DNA of 30,732 nt from an uncultured Bacilli bacterium (GTDB lineage Bacteria > Bacillota_I > Bacilli_A > RF39 > UBA660), in the NCBI GenBank assembly GCA_934130175.1, contig CAKOXP010000019.1, positions 1 through 30,732 of the forward strand, given 5' to 3'. The translations under genes and the position numbers were made by a program. Of the stretch, positions 6,438 through 13,270 are shown piece by piece. Within the stretch, counting starts at the first letter, position 1; every line of letters starts with the position of its first letter. The notes below the pieces were generated by a model. The model was not told the origin of the DNA. It saw nothing but the letters and a program-made list of their open reading frames with translations, and did not search any database.

Positions 6438-7874
6438 TTAATTAGAATTCAACTGTTCTAATACTGCATCATCAGAAAAGTCATCGTCGGTATCCATTTC
6501 TAACTCTTCTGGATCAACATAATTATCATCATTATTATTATCATTAGAATCAACATCTGTATATGAACTTCCTGCTGGTCCTAAGTAATCATCATCATTA
6601 TAATCACTTTCATTATTGTACTCAGCTGAATCTACATATTCAGAATTATTGTCATCTAATTGATTGTCTTCATCATCATAATCTTCATCATATTCTTCTT
6701 GATTATCATGTCTATTTTTAACATATCTAACACCTGCTACTGCAGCCGCACCAGTTGCAATTGCACCTAATCCAATAGGAATAGCAGCACCCATACCATT
6801 TGATTTCTTTGTTGATGTTGTTGTATCATCTTTAATACTAACTACATTAGTACTTGGTTTCTTTTCTATTACCTTATTAGAATTATCTACAATTGAGGCA
6901 GGTTCATTAATTGTTCCGGATGGATTATTGCTACTATCAACAGTTGTACTAGTAGTATTTGAATTACTATTTGTGTTGCCACTAGAATAACTTGTTCTTC
7001 TAACATTACTATAAGATTCATTGTTCGATTGTTCAGTTGAGGCAGAACTATTATTAGTATTAGTAGTTGAATTAGAATTATCAACTTCAGTTGCAACTAC
7101 CTCAGAATCTGTTTTCTCATCTGTTTTAGGTATATCAGAAGATTGATTACTATCTGACTTATTTGAATCTTCATTATTGATTGGTACTTCAACTTCTTTT
7201 TCTATTTTAGATATAATGGTATTTCCATTCTCATCTTTACTAACTTTATAGCCATATTTTTCTAAAAGACTATCAGCTTCATTTCCCATACCAAATGTTT
7301 TTAAAGTATCATATAGCGCTCCTGCTTCAGAAGTAATATTTCCACTTTTCAATATTTCCTCTAATTTGTTATATGAATCAACTCTAATATCAGTTGTAGG
7401 TTGAACAAGTGTATTAACAGTAAGAGCAGCTATAGTTTCTGTTGCAGGTACTGCATCTATTTTTGTAACCAAAGAAGCAAACTTTTTGCTTTTCTTTTTC
7501 TTCTTTTTTGTTTTTTTCTTTTTACTACTAACTGAACTGTAAGTTGAAGCAGAGTTTAATTTTAATCTAGCCCCACCTTTTTTACGTTCTTTTTCTGATG
7601 AATTTGATTTAGAAGAATGAGACGGAGTTTTCTTTTTTTCTTCATTAAATATCTTCTGATATAAGCCATATATTTTTTCATACTTATTATATTTTTTTAT
7701 TTCCTTTACTGCCAATTCCAATTTATCTATTGCATTATTAATTTGATCATCAACAGATAATTCACTACACGAACTAATTTTATCTAAATTTATATTTTGT
7801 AGCTCTGTTTCTATTTGCTTCATATTTGCCCTTACTCGTAAAAGACTCGGATAATTATTAAGATTAATTTTCAT
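6438..7874 (-). CDS. Low-complexity single-pass membrane protein in the WXG100 cluster
   Basis: 478 aa, not recognised as a named family. Seen in order: a helical N-terminal part (1-80); a polybasic stretch of almost only Lys/Ser/Thr (117-131); a folded-looking segment 135-230; a long Ser/Asn/Thr-rich linker (230-355); a Gly/Ala-rich transmembrane helix at about 360-382; and an acidic Asp/Asn/Tyr-rich tail (390-478). There is no signal peptide. With positive YVKNRHD just after the helix, the tail is probably cytosolic and the linker outside, but the orientation is uncertain. Position in an operon with WXG100 and DUF4176 proteins suggests a type VII secretion accessory or substrate. Repeat-rich Asn/Ser codons explain the false long ORFs in other frames. 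Confidence 0.6.
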   Translation of the reverse strand: MKINLNNYPSLLRVRANMKQIETELQNINLDKISSCSELSVDDQINNAIDKLELAVKEIKKYNKYEKIYGLYQKIFNEEKKKTPSHSSKSNSSEKERKKGGARLKLNSASTYSSVSSKKKKTKKKKKKSKKFASLVTKIDAVPATETIAALTVNTLVQPTTDIRVDSYNKLEEILKSGNITSEAGALYDTLKTFGMGNEADSLLEKYGYKVSKDENGNTIISKIEKEVEVPINNEDSNKSDSNQSSDIPKTDEKTDSEVVATEVDNSNSTTNTNNSSASTEQSNNESYSNVRRTSYSSGNTNSNSNTTSTTVDSSNNPSGTINEPASIVDNSNKVIEKKPSTNVVSIKDDTTTSTKKSNGMGAAIPIGLGAIATGAAAVAGVRYVKNRHDNQEEYDEDYDDEDNQLDDNNSEYVDSAEYNNESDYNDDDYLGPAGSSYTDVDSNDNNNDDNYVDPEELEMDTDDDFSDDAVLEQLNSN

Positions 7875-7902
7875 ATAAGCATTACACCTTTCATCCTATT
7901 TT

Positions 7903-8274
7903 TTAACCTAATTCAACTAGTTTATTTTTTAAATCATAGATACAATTATCAATAGTATCAACATGTTTTTTCATTTTCTTCAAATTTTTCTTTGTGTCTT
8001 CTATAATATTTGCTCCATCATCCATCTGTTTTAGTATTTTTAAAGATTCATTAATTTTATCTAGTATTTTTGCCAATTTGACATTTTCTAATGTAGTAAG
8101 TGAAGCTGAAACTGTTGCAACTCCTTCTTTAGTTTTATTGATTTGGTTTTCTAAAACACTATAGTTTTTAAAATTCTCTTCTAAGCTCACATTCTTACAA
8201 GCATTTTTCGCTCTTTGATAATCATTTGTATCTATTGAACTAATAGCATTTTTCAATTCATCTAATTTTGTCAT
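7903..8274 (-). CDS. Helical WXG100-like protein
   Basis: 123 aa from the preferred start (MTKLDELKN). The sequence is predicted almost entirely helical with heptad-like spacing (ENVKLAKILDKINESLKILKQM, KKNLKKMKKHVDTIDNC) and lacks a WxG turn, signal peptide and membrane segment. Size and position behind two WXG100 genes suggest a type VII substrate partner or a chaperone of the small helical kind found beside LXG/WXG genes, but I cannot assign a family. AAGGAG lies 6 nt before the ATG at 8274; an upstream in-frame ATG at 8301 lies inside a hairpin and has no RBS. Confidence 0.6.
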   Translation of the reverse strand: MTKLDELKNAISSIDTNDYQRAKNACKNVSLEENFKNYSVLENQINKTKEGVATVSASLTTLENVKLAKILDKINESLKILKQMDDGANIIEDTKKNLKKMKKHVDTIDNCIYDLKNKLVELG

Positions 8275-8294
8275 ACTATCTCTCCTTTTTATAT

Positions 8295-8355
8295 AGTACA
8301 TTCCAAATGGAAGAAAATTTCTTCGACTTGGAATATACTACACATATTATGTGTA
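8295..8355 (-). other. Two intergenic hairpins inside the WXG100 operon
   Basis: A long imperfect stem pairs 8295-8306 with 8328-8339 (11 of 12), with an inner hairpin GAAGAAAATTTCTTC at 8310-8324. Next to it a perfect 7-bp stem TACACAT/ATGTGTA lies at 8339-8345 and 8349-8355. Neither is followed by a U-tract on the minus strand, so they look like processing or stabilizing structures separating the WXG100 pair from the downstream genes. Confidence 0.55.
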
Positions 8356-8367
8356 ATATATTTTTTA

Positions 8368-8652
8368 TTAATTTTGAGTTTGATCAAATTGTTGATGTAC
8401 TCTATAACTTTCATCAATTCTGTTTGCATAAGTATTGATTAATTGTACAAAGTTTTCAAAATCAGCTGCTGCTTTATCCCATTTTTGTTTGAAATCAGTA
8501 GCTCTTTGACCTGACCATCTATTTTCAACACCAACATTTTCTTTAATAATTGAATCACATTTTGTTAAATATGTTTTTACTTTATTTGCTTCATCTTGAA
8601 CTTTAGCCATTGTAGCTTTAGCTTCAGCGTAATCAAAATGTCTAACTGCCAT
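8368..8652 (-). CDS. WXG100 family protein (EsxA-like)
   Basis: 94-aa small helical-hairpin protein of the type VII (ESX/Ess) secretion family. Seen: central WSG turn at 46-48 (ENRWSGQRATDF) between two helices, the canonical WxG position for a protein of about 100 aa; no signal peptide. Such proteins are exported as dimers by EssC-type ATPases, and none of the machinery genes is in this window. The C-terminal part has YANRID and ESYRVHQQ but no clear YxxxD/E export motif. AAGGAGG is 8 nt before the ATG. Second gene of the operon, 26 nt after the other WXG100 gene. Confidence 0.88.
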   Translation of the reverse strand: MAVRHFDYAEAKATMAKVQDEANKVKTYLTKCDSIIKENVGVENRWSGQRATDFKQKWDKAAADFENFVQLINTYANRIDESYRVHQQFDQTQN

Positions 8653-8678
8653 TGTTATTCCTCCTTATTTGTCTATTA

Positions 8679-8951
8679 TTATCTTAATGAGTTAATTGCT
8701 CTATCTAAATCTTCTGCAGCTGTTGTTAAACTACTAGAAAATTCTCTTAATAGTTTTCCTAATTCTTCTAAATCTGGACGACTCTTACTTGTATATTCCT
8801 TATTTAATTCATCGTAAGCTTCATCACCCCAGCATTCAGCTAATTTACTTGTGATTAAGTTATCAATTTCTTGTACAGATGTTGAATATTTTTTTTCTTC
8901 ACTTGAAACATCTGCGGCTGCATTTCTCATTATTTGTGTATCAGCAGTCAT
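8679..8951 (-). CDS. WXG100-like protein, first gene of the operon
   Basis: 90 aa from the second ATG. Two amphipathic helices flank a central turn with ECWGDEAYDEL (Trp42 in the longer form), where the Gly directly follows Trp, giving W-G-D in place of W-x-G. It probably pairs with the adjacent 94-aa WXG100 protein as a heterodimer, as in EsxA/EsxB. GGGAGGTGAA precedes two consecutive ATGs (8954 and 8951); spacing favours 8951. It is preceded by a good promoter at 9011-9039. Confidence 0.82.
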   Translation of the reverse strand: MTADTQIMRNAAADVSSEEKKYSTSVQEIDNLITSKLAECWGDEAYDELNKEYTSKSRPDLEELGKLLREFSSSLTTAAEDLDRAINSLR

Positions 8952-9010
8952 CATTTCACCTCCCTTATTATTTAAGAATATATCTAAACCTTTTCTATTC
9001 TTATAATTTC

Positions 9011-9039
9011 ACTATACATTCATTTTTTTAGTTATGCAA
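9011..9039 (-). promoter_or_regulatory. Promoter of the WXG100 operon
   Basis: Minus-strand TTGCAT (9034-9039), 17-nt spacer, TATAGT (9011-9016). Leader of about 55 nt before the first WXG100 gene. It is divergent from the RNHCP promoter. Confidence 0.6.
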
Positions 9040-9067
9040 CAATTTAGAAAAAACTTTACAAAAAACA

Positions 9068-9096
9068 CTGTCAAATTATCTTTGTTTTGTTATAAT
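9068..9096 (+). promoter_or_regulatory. Promoter of the RNHCP gene
   Basis: CTGTCA (9068-9073), 17-nt spacer, consensus TATAAT (9091-9096). It places the start point near 9103, downstream of the ATG at 9098, which rules out that ATG as the translation start. Confidence 0.6.
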
Positions 9097-9118
9097 AATG
9101 ATATGGTTGGTGATATTT

Positions 9119-9421
9119 GTGAAAGTATTTAATGAAATTGATGAAGCTTTTATATGTGAAAAATGTGGTTTTCATGTAGACAGACTTGGTTATTCTTGCC
9201 GTGATCATTGTCCAAATTGTTTATATTCAAAACATGTTGACAAAAATCCTGGAGATAGAAAAAATAAATGTCAAGGACTACTTGAACCAATTGGAATTGA
9301 AAAATATAAAGACACATTTAAAATTATTTATAAATGTCAAAAATGTGGAAAAGAACATAAAAATGTCTTAGCAAACGATGACAATATTAATGTCGTTATT
9401 AACTTATCTGTTGTAAAATAA
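9119..9421 (+). CDS. RNHCP domain protein
   Basis: 100-aa zinc-ribbon-like protein. Seen: FICEKCG, then RDHCPNCLYSKHVD with PGDR and a later CxG...PIG, which is the RNHCP domain pattern (here RDHCP instead of RNHCP), and a second pair CQKCGKEH. Eight Cys/His positions suit one or two zinc sites. The function of the family is unknown; the two zinc knuckles suggest nucleic acid binding. I place the start at GTG 9119 (VKVFNEIDEAF), with GGTGAT 4-5 nt upstream, because the ATG at 9098 overlaps the promoter. It is the only plus-strand gene between 1 and 18 kb and is convergent with spoVAE, sharing its terminator. Confidence 0.8.
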   Translation: MKVFNEIDEAFICEKCGFHVDRLGYSCRDHCPNCLYSKHVDKNPGDRKNKCQGLLEPIGIEKYKDTFKIIYKCQKCGKEHKNVLANDDNINVVINLSVVK

Positions 9422-9446
9422 AAACTCCTTTAAGGAGTTAATTTTT
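9422..9446. terminator. Shared bidirectional terminator (RNHCP / spoVAE)
   Basis: AACTCC (9423-9428) and GGAGTT (9434-9439) with TT/AA pairs form a perfect palindromic stem followed by AATTTTTT on the plus strand and TTTTATTTTA on the minus strand. The spoVAE stop codon (9438-9440) overlaps one arm, and the RNHCP stop is 1-2 nt before it. Confidence 0.8.
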
Positions 9447-9788
9447 TGGTTTAAAGATAAGAGCGAAGAAGAATGAGAATATAATAGCAGATGTTATTCC
9501 TGCAGCAGTTAAATCAAACATTCCAGCAACTATTCCCATAATACCTAGACTATTTGCCTTAGCCAGTGCTCCATGAATAAGTGAATGTCCAAAACTAGTA
9601 ATTGGAACCATTGCACCTCCACCTACTTTAACAATTATCTTATCATATAAACTAAATGAATCTAAGAATGCTCCTACTACTACTAAAATACTTGTAATAT
9701 GGCCTGGAGTTAATTTTGTATTATCTAGAATTATTTGTGAAATTAAACAGATAGTTCCACAAAATAAGAATGAATATAAAAGTAACAT
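9438..9788 (-). CDS. spoVAE: Stage V sporulation protein AE (SpoVAEb type)
   Basis: 116-aa integral membrane protein of the SpoVA channel that moves dipicolinic acid into the forespore and out on germination. Three to four hydrophobic segments are seen, with the motif GGGAMVPITSFGHSLIHGAL in the middle, which resembles the corresponding segment of SpoVAC (LIPITGFAHSMTSATL), in line with the two being paralogues. GGAGGT lies 7 nt before the ATG at 9788, which overlaps the spoVAD stop (TAATG); an ATG at 9794 is too close to the RBS. Last gene of spoVAC-AD-AE; no spoVAF follows. Confidence 0.92.
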   Translation of the reverse strand: MLLLYSFLFCGTICLISQIILDNTKLTPGHITSILVVVGAFLDSFSLYDKIIVKVGGGAMVPITSFGHSLIHGALAKANSLGIMGIVAGMFDLTAAGITSAIIFSFFFALIFKPKN

Positions 9789-10780
9789 TAACATACCTCC
9801 AAACTAATAGCATGAGCTATACTTAAAATATTTTCACCTTGGAAAAGAGTTGTTGGTGAATACATTGCACCAGTTGGTACCAATAAAACTCTTTTTATTT
9901 CTTTTTCTTTTAACTTTTTATAAATGAATGAATAATTAACTAAACAACTACATACTGGTCCACTACCACCTGCTAAACATTCTTCTTGCATATCTAAATC
10001 ATATAGCATAACTCCACAATCATTATAATTTTTAGATATATCTATTTTATATTCTTCATTTAAATACTGCATTAATATATTTTTTCCATATTTTCCAAGA
10101 TCTCCAGTTAAGATCAAATCATAATCTTCTGGCTTTCTTCCTAAATCTTTCAAATGCTTATTAATTGTATAAGCAGCTGCTCCTGCCATTGCTCCTCCCA
10201 TATTATTGGGATCTTTTTGATTGTAATCAATTAATTTTCCTATAGTAGATGATTCAACTCTTACATCTGTTTTTTCACTTGTAAGTAAAATTGAAGCTCC
10301 ACCAGTTGATGTAAAAGTTGCACTTCTAGGTTTTGGTGCACCATACTCAGTTGGATTTCTAAATTGTTTTTCACTTACCATATTATGAGATGATGTAACA
10401 CATAACGCATTATTAATTCTTTTTGCATCTATTAAGCTACTTGCAACAATTAACTCTTCAGCACTAGTAGCACAAGCATCGTAAACTCCTAAAAATGAAT
10501 TTCCAATATTATTTGATGCAAATGTAGTTGATGTTATTTGATTAGATAAATCACCTGCTATTACAAGTTCAATATCTTTTGATTTTAATTTAGCTTTTTT
10601 AAGTAACATCTCAATACTTTCCTCAGCTATTTTTTGTTCAGCTAATTCCCAAGAATCAGTTCCAAAATATAAGTCTTTATAACTTTTATCAAAGTATTCT
10701 CCTAATGGTCCATCTTTTTCGTATGGACCAGATATAGTTGCAGTATCTTTTACATATACGTTTTTATATTTAAATGTCAT
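9788..10780 (-). CDS. spoVAD: Stage V sporulation protein AD
   Basis: 330-aa thiolase-fold protein that binds dipicolinic acid and works with SpoVAC/SpoVAE in DPA uptake into spores. Seen: KYKNVYVKDTATISGPYEKDGPLG at the N-terminus, DACATSAEE (about 100-108) at the thiolase active-site position, TSSHNM, RNPTEYGAPKPRSATFT and the C-terminal GGSGPVCSCLVNYSF and VPTGAMYSPTTLFQGE segments typical of the family. Length is normal. GGAGGAGC precedes the ATG, which overlaps the spoVAC stop by 4 nt. Confidence 0.96.
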   Translation of the reverse strand: MTFKYKNVYVKDTATISGPYEKDGPLGEYFDKSYKDLYFGTDSWELAEQKIAEESIEMLLKKAKLKSKDIELVIAGDLSNQITSTTFASNNIGNSFLGVYDACATSAEELIVASSLIDAKRINNALCVTSSHNMVSEKQFRNPTEYGAPKPRSATFTSTGGASILLTSEKTDVRVESSTIGKLIDYNQKDPNNMGGAMAGAAAYTINKHLKDLGRKPEDYDLILTGDLGKYGKNILMQYLNEEYKIDISKNYNDCGVMLYDLDMQEECLAGGSGPVCSCLVNYSFIYKKLKEKEIKRVLLVPTGAMYSPTTLFQGENILSIAHAISLEVC

Positions 10781-11220
10781 ATTGCTCCTCCTATCAAATA
10801 TCTAATAAGTCCAAACACCCAAGCTGATGCTACACCATATAAAATTACTGAACCAGCCAATTTAAACATATTAGAACCAAAACCACTAACAGGACCTTCT
10901 TTTTTATAATCTAACGTTGCACTTGTCATTGAATGAGCAAATCCTGTTATTGGAATTAAAAGACCACATTTAAATTTAGTAACTAATTTATCAAAGAAGC
11001 CTAATGCTGTACAAAGTGATGATATAAATATTAATATTACTATCATATAGACAGAAGCATCTGTTCTAGAAATTTTAAAATAGCAACATAATATTTCAAT
11101 AATTGCTTCACCTAGTAGCCCTACTAATCCTCCAACTATAAAAGCAACAATAGCGTTTTTTACTCTTTCTTCTTTTGCTTTATTACTATTAACTATTTTC
11201 TCATATTTTTTATTTACCAA
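10777..11220 (-). CDS. spoVAC: Stage V sporulation protein AC
   Basis: About 147-aa multi-pass membrane protein of the SpoVA DPA channel; SpoVAC is the mechanosensitive component in Bacillus. Seen: ERVKNAIVAFIVGGLVGLLGE, then helices with CGLLIPITGFAHSMTSATLDYKKEGPVSGFGSNMFKLAGSVILYGV. An ATG occurs at 11232, but it has no RBS and overlaps the predicted promoter. TTG at 11220 has GGTGAT 4 nt upstream, so I use it; both give a complete protein. The preceding intergenic region carries the vanW terminator and a forespore-type promoter. spoVAA and spoVAB are absent. Confidence 0.92.
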   Translation of the reverse strand: MVNKKYEKIVNSNKAKEERVKNAIVAFIVGGLVGLLGEAIIEILCCYFKISRTDASVYMIVILIFISSLCTALGFFDKLVTKFKCGLLIPITGFAHSMTSATLDYKKEGPVSGFGSNMFKLAGSVILYGVASAWVFGLIRYLIGGAI

Positions 11221-11235
11221 TTTAATCACCATTAT

Positions 11236-11265
11236 TAATATGGTTTTATTTTTTTTATTTATACT
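11236..11265 (-). promoter_or_regulatory. Putative forespore-type promoter of the spoVA operon
   Basis: Minus-strand AGTATA (11260-11265), 17-nt spacer, CATATTA (11236-11242). This resembles the SigG/SigF class (about TGAATA or GTATA, then CATnnTA) rather than SigA. The predicted mRNA would start at about 11229, right at the GGTGAT RBS. Confidence 0.45.
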
Positions 11266-11276
11266 TAAACGATTTC

Positions 11277-11312
11277 AAAAAAAACATTCAATTTTTTTTA
11301 ATTGAACGTTTT
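11277..11312 (-). terminator. Terminator of the VanW gene
   Basis: An 11-bp stem with one mismatch (11283-11293 with 11300-11310) is followed on the minus strand by eight T (plus-strand A-run 11277-11284). It separates vanW from the spoVA operon. Confidence 0.75.
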
Positions 11313-11337
11313 ATATATTTTTTCTTTAGGTTTTTTA

Positions 11338-12564
11338 TTAATCTTCAGTATACCAAGTTTTAGCTATTTCTTCTTTTTTTATTTCAACACCATCTTTAAA
11401 AGTATGAAGAAATGTTTGATAATATCTATTACCTAATTTAACTGACTCAGTTGTATAAGTTTTACCTTCCATAGCATCATGATTAGACCAAAAATCAACA
11501 TGGGCAGTACCATTAACTGCATAAGCAGATATATAAATTGGATACTTATAAGTATTTTTAAATTGAAAGTCTACATTCCAACCACTAGCATAACTAGCAA
11601 CAGTTGCATCTAATCCTCCTGGAACATAAACACTTTTTTTAGCATGTGGATATCTTTTAACAATTTCAAGACCACCTAACAATGCAGTATTATAAACAGT
11701 AGTAGCAATTTGACATACACCATTTCCCACAAATTCATAATAAAAAACATAACCTTTTTTATTATAGGGACCAGCATACTTATAAAAAGAAAATACCTCT
11801 TGTGGATTAATAATTACTCCATCTATATAAGAAAGGCCTGTTTTTAAATTAGTTGCTCTTGAAATATAAGGATTAAATTCTGTTGAAAAGGAAGACACCT
11901 TAGTATCAATTGATTTATATGATTCGTTACTTTCTGCTTTAACTGTATCTCCAATAAGTGTAATTTCCTCATTTTTTGAAATATTATCAGTAATTTCTTT
12001 TAGTGATTTTTCTACATCTAAACTAAAACCATCAATACCTTCTATATATTTAATATTTCGCGCATCATCCTTAGAAAAATAACCATTAACTAAATTGGTA
12101 TCAACACTTTCCTTTATTTTTAATAAAGACTTTCTAATATTTTCTACATCATAAGTATATTCAAATTTAAACTCTTGTTTTTCCTTCCTATTTAATCTAA
12201 AAAATTTATCAACTGAATTCAAGTTATTATTATATTCTAAAATTTCTTTCTTTACTTTATCTTTATTAGTATTTATTCCAAGTTCACTATATGTATAAGA
12301 ATAATTTTTATTATTTATTTTTAAATTTACTTTCTTAGAAAGTTTTTTACTACTATATATATTTATCTTTTTACCAAGTTTATTAACATCTACTTTAGAA
12401 ATATCTTCATTATCAATAAAAGTATTATAAAATATTTTATTATCATAAACATGAACTTTCTGATAGTTAGTAATTATACAATAGAAAAAAAGAATTAACC
12501 AAATGATTAACACTATAAAGTAAACTATAATCATCTTATTCTTTTTATTCTTTTTTCTACCCAT
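11338..12564 (-). CDS. VanW family protein with N-terminal membrane anchor
   Basis: 408 aa. Seen: basic N-terminus, one transmembrane helix at about 11-32, an extracellular region resembling peptidoglycan-binding domain 4 (about 50-210), then the VanW domain from FSTEFNPYISRATNLKTG through GVVINPQEVFSFYKYAGPYNKKGY (here GVIINPQEV), GNGVCQIATTVYNTAL and YPHAKKSVYVPGGLDATV. VanW proteins occur in cell-wall and spore-associated loci; the reaction is unknown, and presence of VanW alone does not indicate vancomycin resistance. No G5 domain follows. It stands where Bacillus has spoVAA/spoVAB, between sigF and spoVAC, with its own promoter (12581-12609) and terminator. Confidence 0.85.
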   Translation of the reverse strand: MGRKKNKKNKMIIVYFIVLIIWLILFFYCIITNYQKVHVYDNKIFYNTFIDNEDISKVDVNKLGKKINIYSSKKLSKKVNLKINNKNYSYTYSELGINTNKDKVKKEILEYNNNLNSVDKFFRLNRKEKQEFKFEYTYDVENIRKSLLKIKESVDTNLVNGYFSKDDARNIKYIEGIDGFSLDVEKSLKEITDNISKNEEITLIGDTVKAESNESYKSIDTKVSSFSTEFNPYISRATNLKTGLSYIDGVIINPQEVFSFYKYAGPYNKKGYVFYYEFVGNGVCQIATTVYNTALLGGLEIVKRYPHAKKSVYVPGGLDATVASYASGWNVDFQFKNTYKYPIYISAYAVNGTAHVDFWSNHDAMEGKTYTTESVKLGNRYYQTFLHTFKDGVEIKKEEIAKTWYTED

Positions 12565-12580
12565 ATACTATCACAATCAT

Positions 12581-12609
12581 AATATACTACAAAATAGGCT
12601 TTTTAACAA
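12581..12609 (-). promoter_or_regulatory. Promoter of the VanW gene
   Basis: Minus-strand TTGTTA (12604-12609), 17-nt spacer, TATATT (12581-12586), about 15 nt before the ATG-proximal RBS region. SigA-type. Confidence 0.5.
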
Positions 12610-12624
12610 TATGTTAACTAAACT

Positions 12625-13266
12625 TTATAATCGTGATTTTAATTTTTCAAGGACTTTTGCTTCTTTTCTAGATACTTGTACTTGACTAATACCTAATCTC
12701 TTAGAAACTTCATTTTGAGTCATGTCATAGTAATATCTAGAGTATATTATTTGTTTTTCTTCATTTGGTAATTTAGATAATTCTTCTTTCAAATCTAAAA
12801 TACCTGGACATATTTGCTTTTCTTCTACTTGAATAACATTATATAAACTATCTTCACTATCTTCAAAACAGTAATCTAAGCTATCTGCTTTAGTTTGTAA
12901 TTTTTCTATTTCTTCTATTTTTTCCTCATCAATTTCTAAGATTAGTGATAATTCTAAAGTCGTTGGTTCTCTTGATAATTTTTGTCTTAATAAGTCTTTT
13001 GATTTTTCAATACTAGACTTTAATCTTAATGTATCTCTACTTATTTTAAAACTATTATTTTCTCGTATATACTTTACTACTTCGCCTAGGATATATTTAT
13101 AAGCATATGTTGAAAATTTAACACCAATATCTGGATCAAATTTTTTAGAAGCATTTATTAATCCCATCATTCCTACTTGATATAAATCATCTTTATCACC
13201 ATAGGAACTATATTTATTAATAATACTATATACTAAGTTTTCATTTTCTATAATAGTATCTACGAT
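12625..13266 (-). CDS. sigF: SigF-type sporulation sigma factor with a non-canonical start
   Basis: RNA polymerase sigma-70 family factor of the SigF/SigG/SigB group. Seen: region 2 (ENENLVYSIINKY, DDLYQVGMMGLINASKKFD, VKFSTYAYKYILGEVVKYIREN), region 3 (KISRDTLRLKSSIEKSKDLLRQ, REPTTLELSLILE) and region 4 (LPNEEKQIIYSRYYYDMTQNEVSKRLGISQVQVSR), the latter very like SigF/SigG. The first ATG (13170) lies inside region 2 and has no suitable RBS. The frame stays open upstream to 13278 and encodes conserved region 2 residues, yet holds no ATG, GTG or TTG. ATC at 13266 has AAGGA 9 nt upstream; ATT at 13254 is the alternative. From 13266 the product is 213 aa, about 40 shorter than B. subtilis SigF, mostly at the N-terminus. 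It follows spoIIAA by 4 nt, in the +1 frame. A sequencing error or frameshift is possible but not needed. Confidence 0.75.
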   Translation of the reverse strand: MVDTIIENENLVYSIINKYSSYGDKDDLYQVGMMGLINASKKFDPDIGVKFSTYAYKYILGEVVKYIRENNSFKISRDTLRLKSSIEKSKDLLRQKLSREPTTLELSLILEIDEEKIEEIEKLQTKADSLDYCFEDSEDSLYNVIQVEEKQICPGILDLKEELSKLPNEEKQIIYSRYYYDMTQNEVSKRLGISQVQVSRKEAKVLEKLKSRL

Positions 13267-13270
13267 ATTA

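Noticed and set aside
11338..12564. Vancomycin resistance locus (VanW here, VanY at 18124-19020)
   Set aside because: No VanH, VanA/B-type ligase, VanX or VanRS; both families are common housekeeping or sporulation cell-wall proteins.
12625..13170. Truncated sigma factor starting at ATG 13170
   Set aside because: This ATG is inside region 2 with no proper RBS, and the upstream open frame encodes conserved region 2 sequence.
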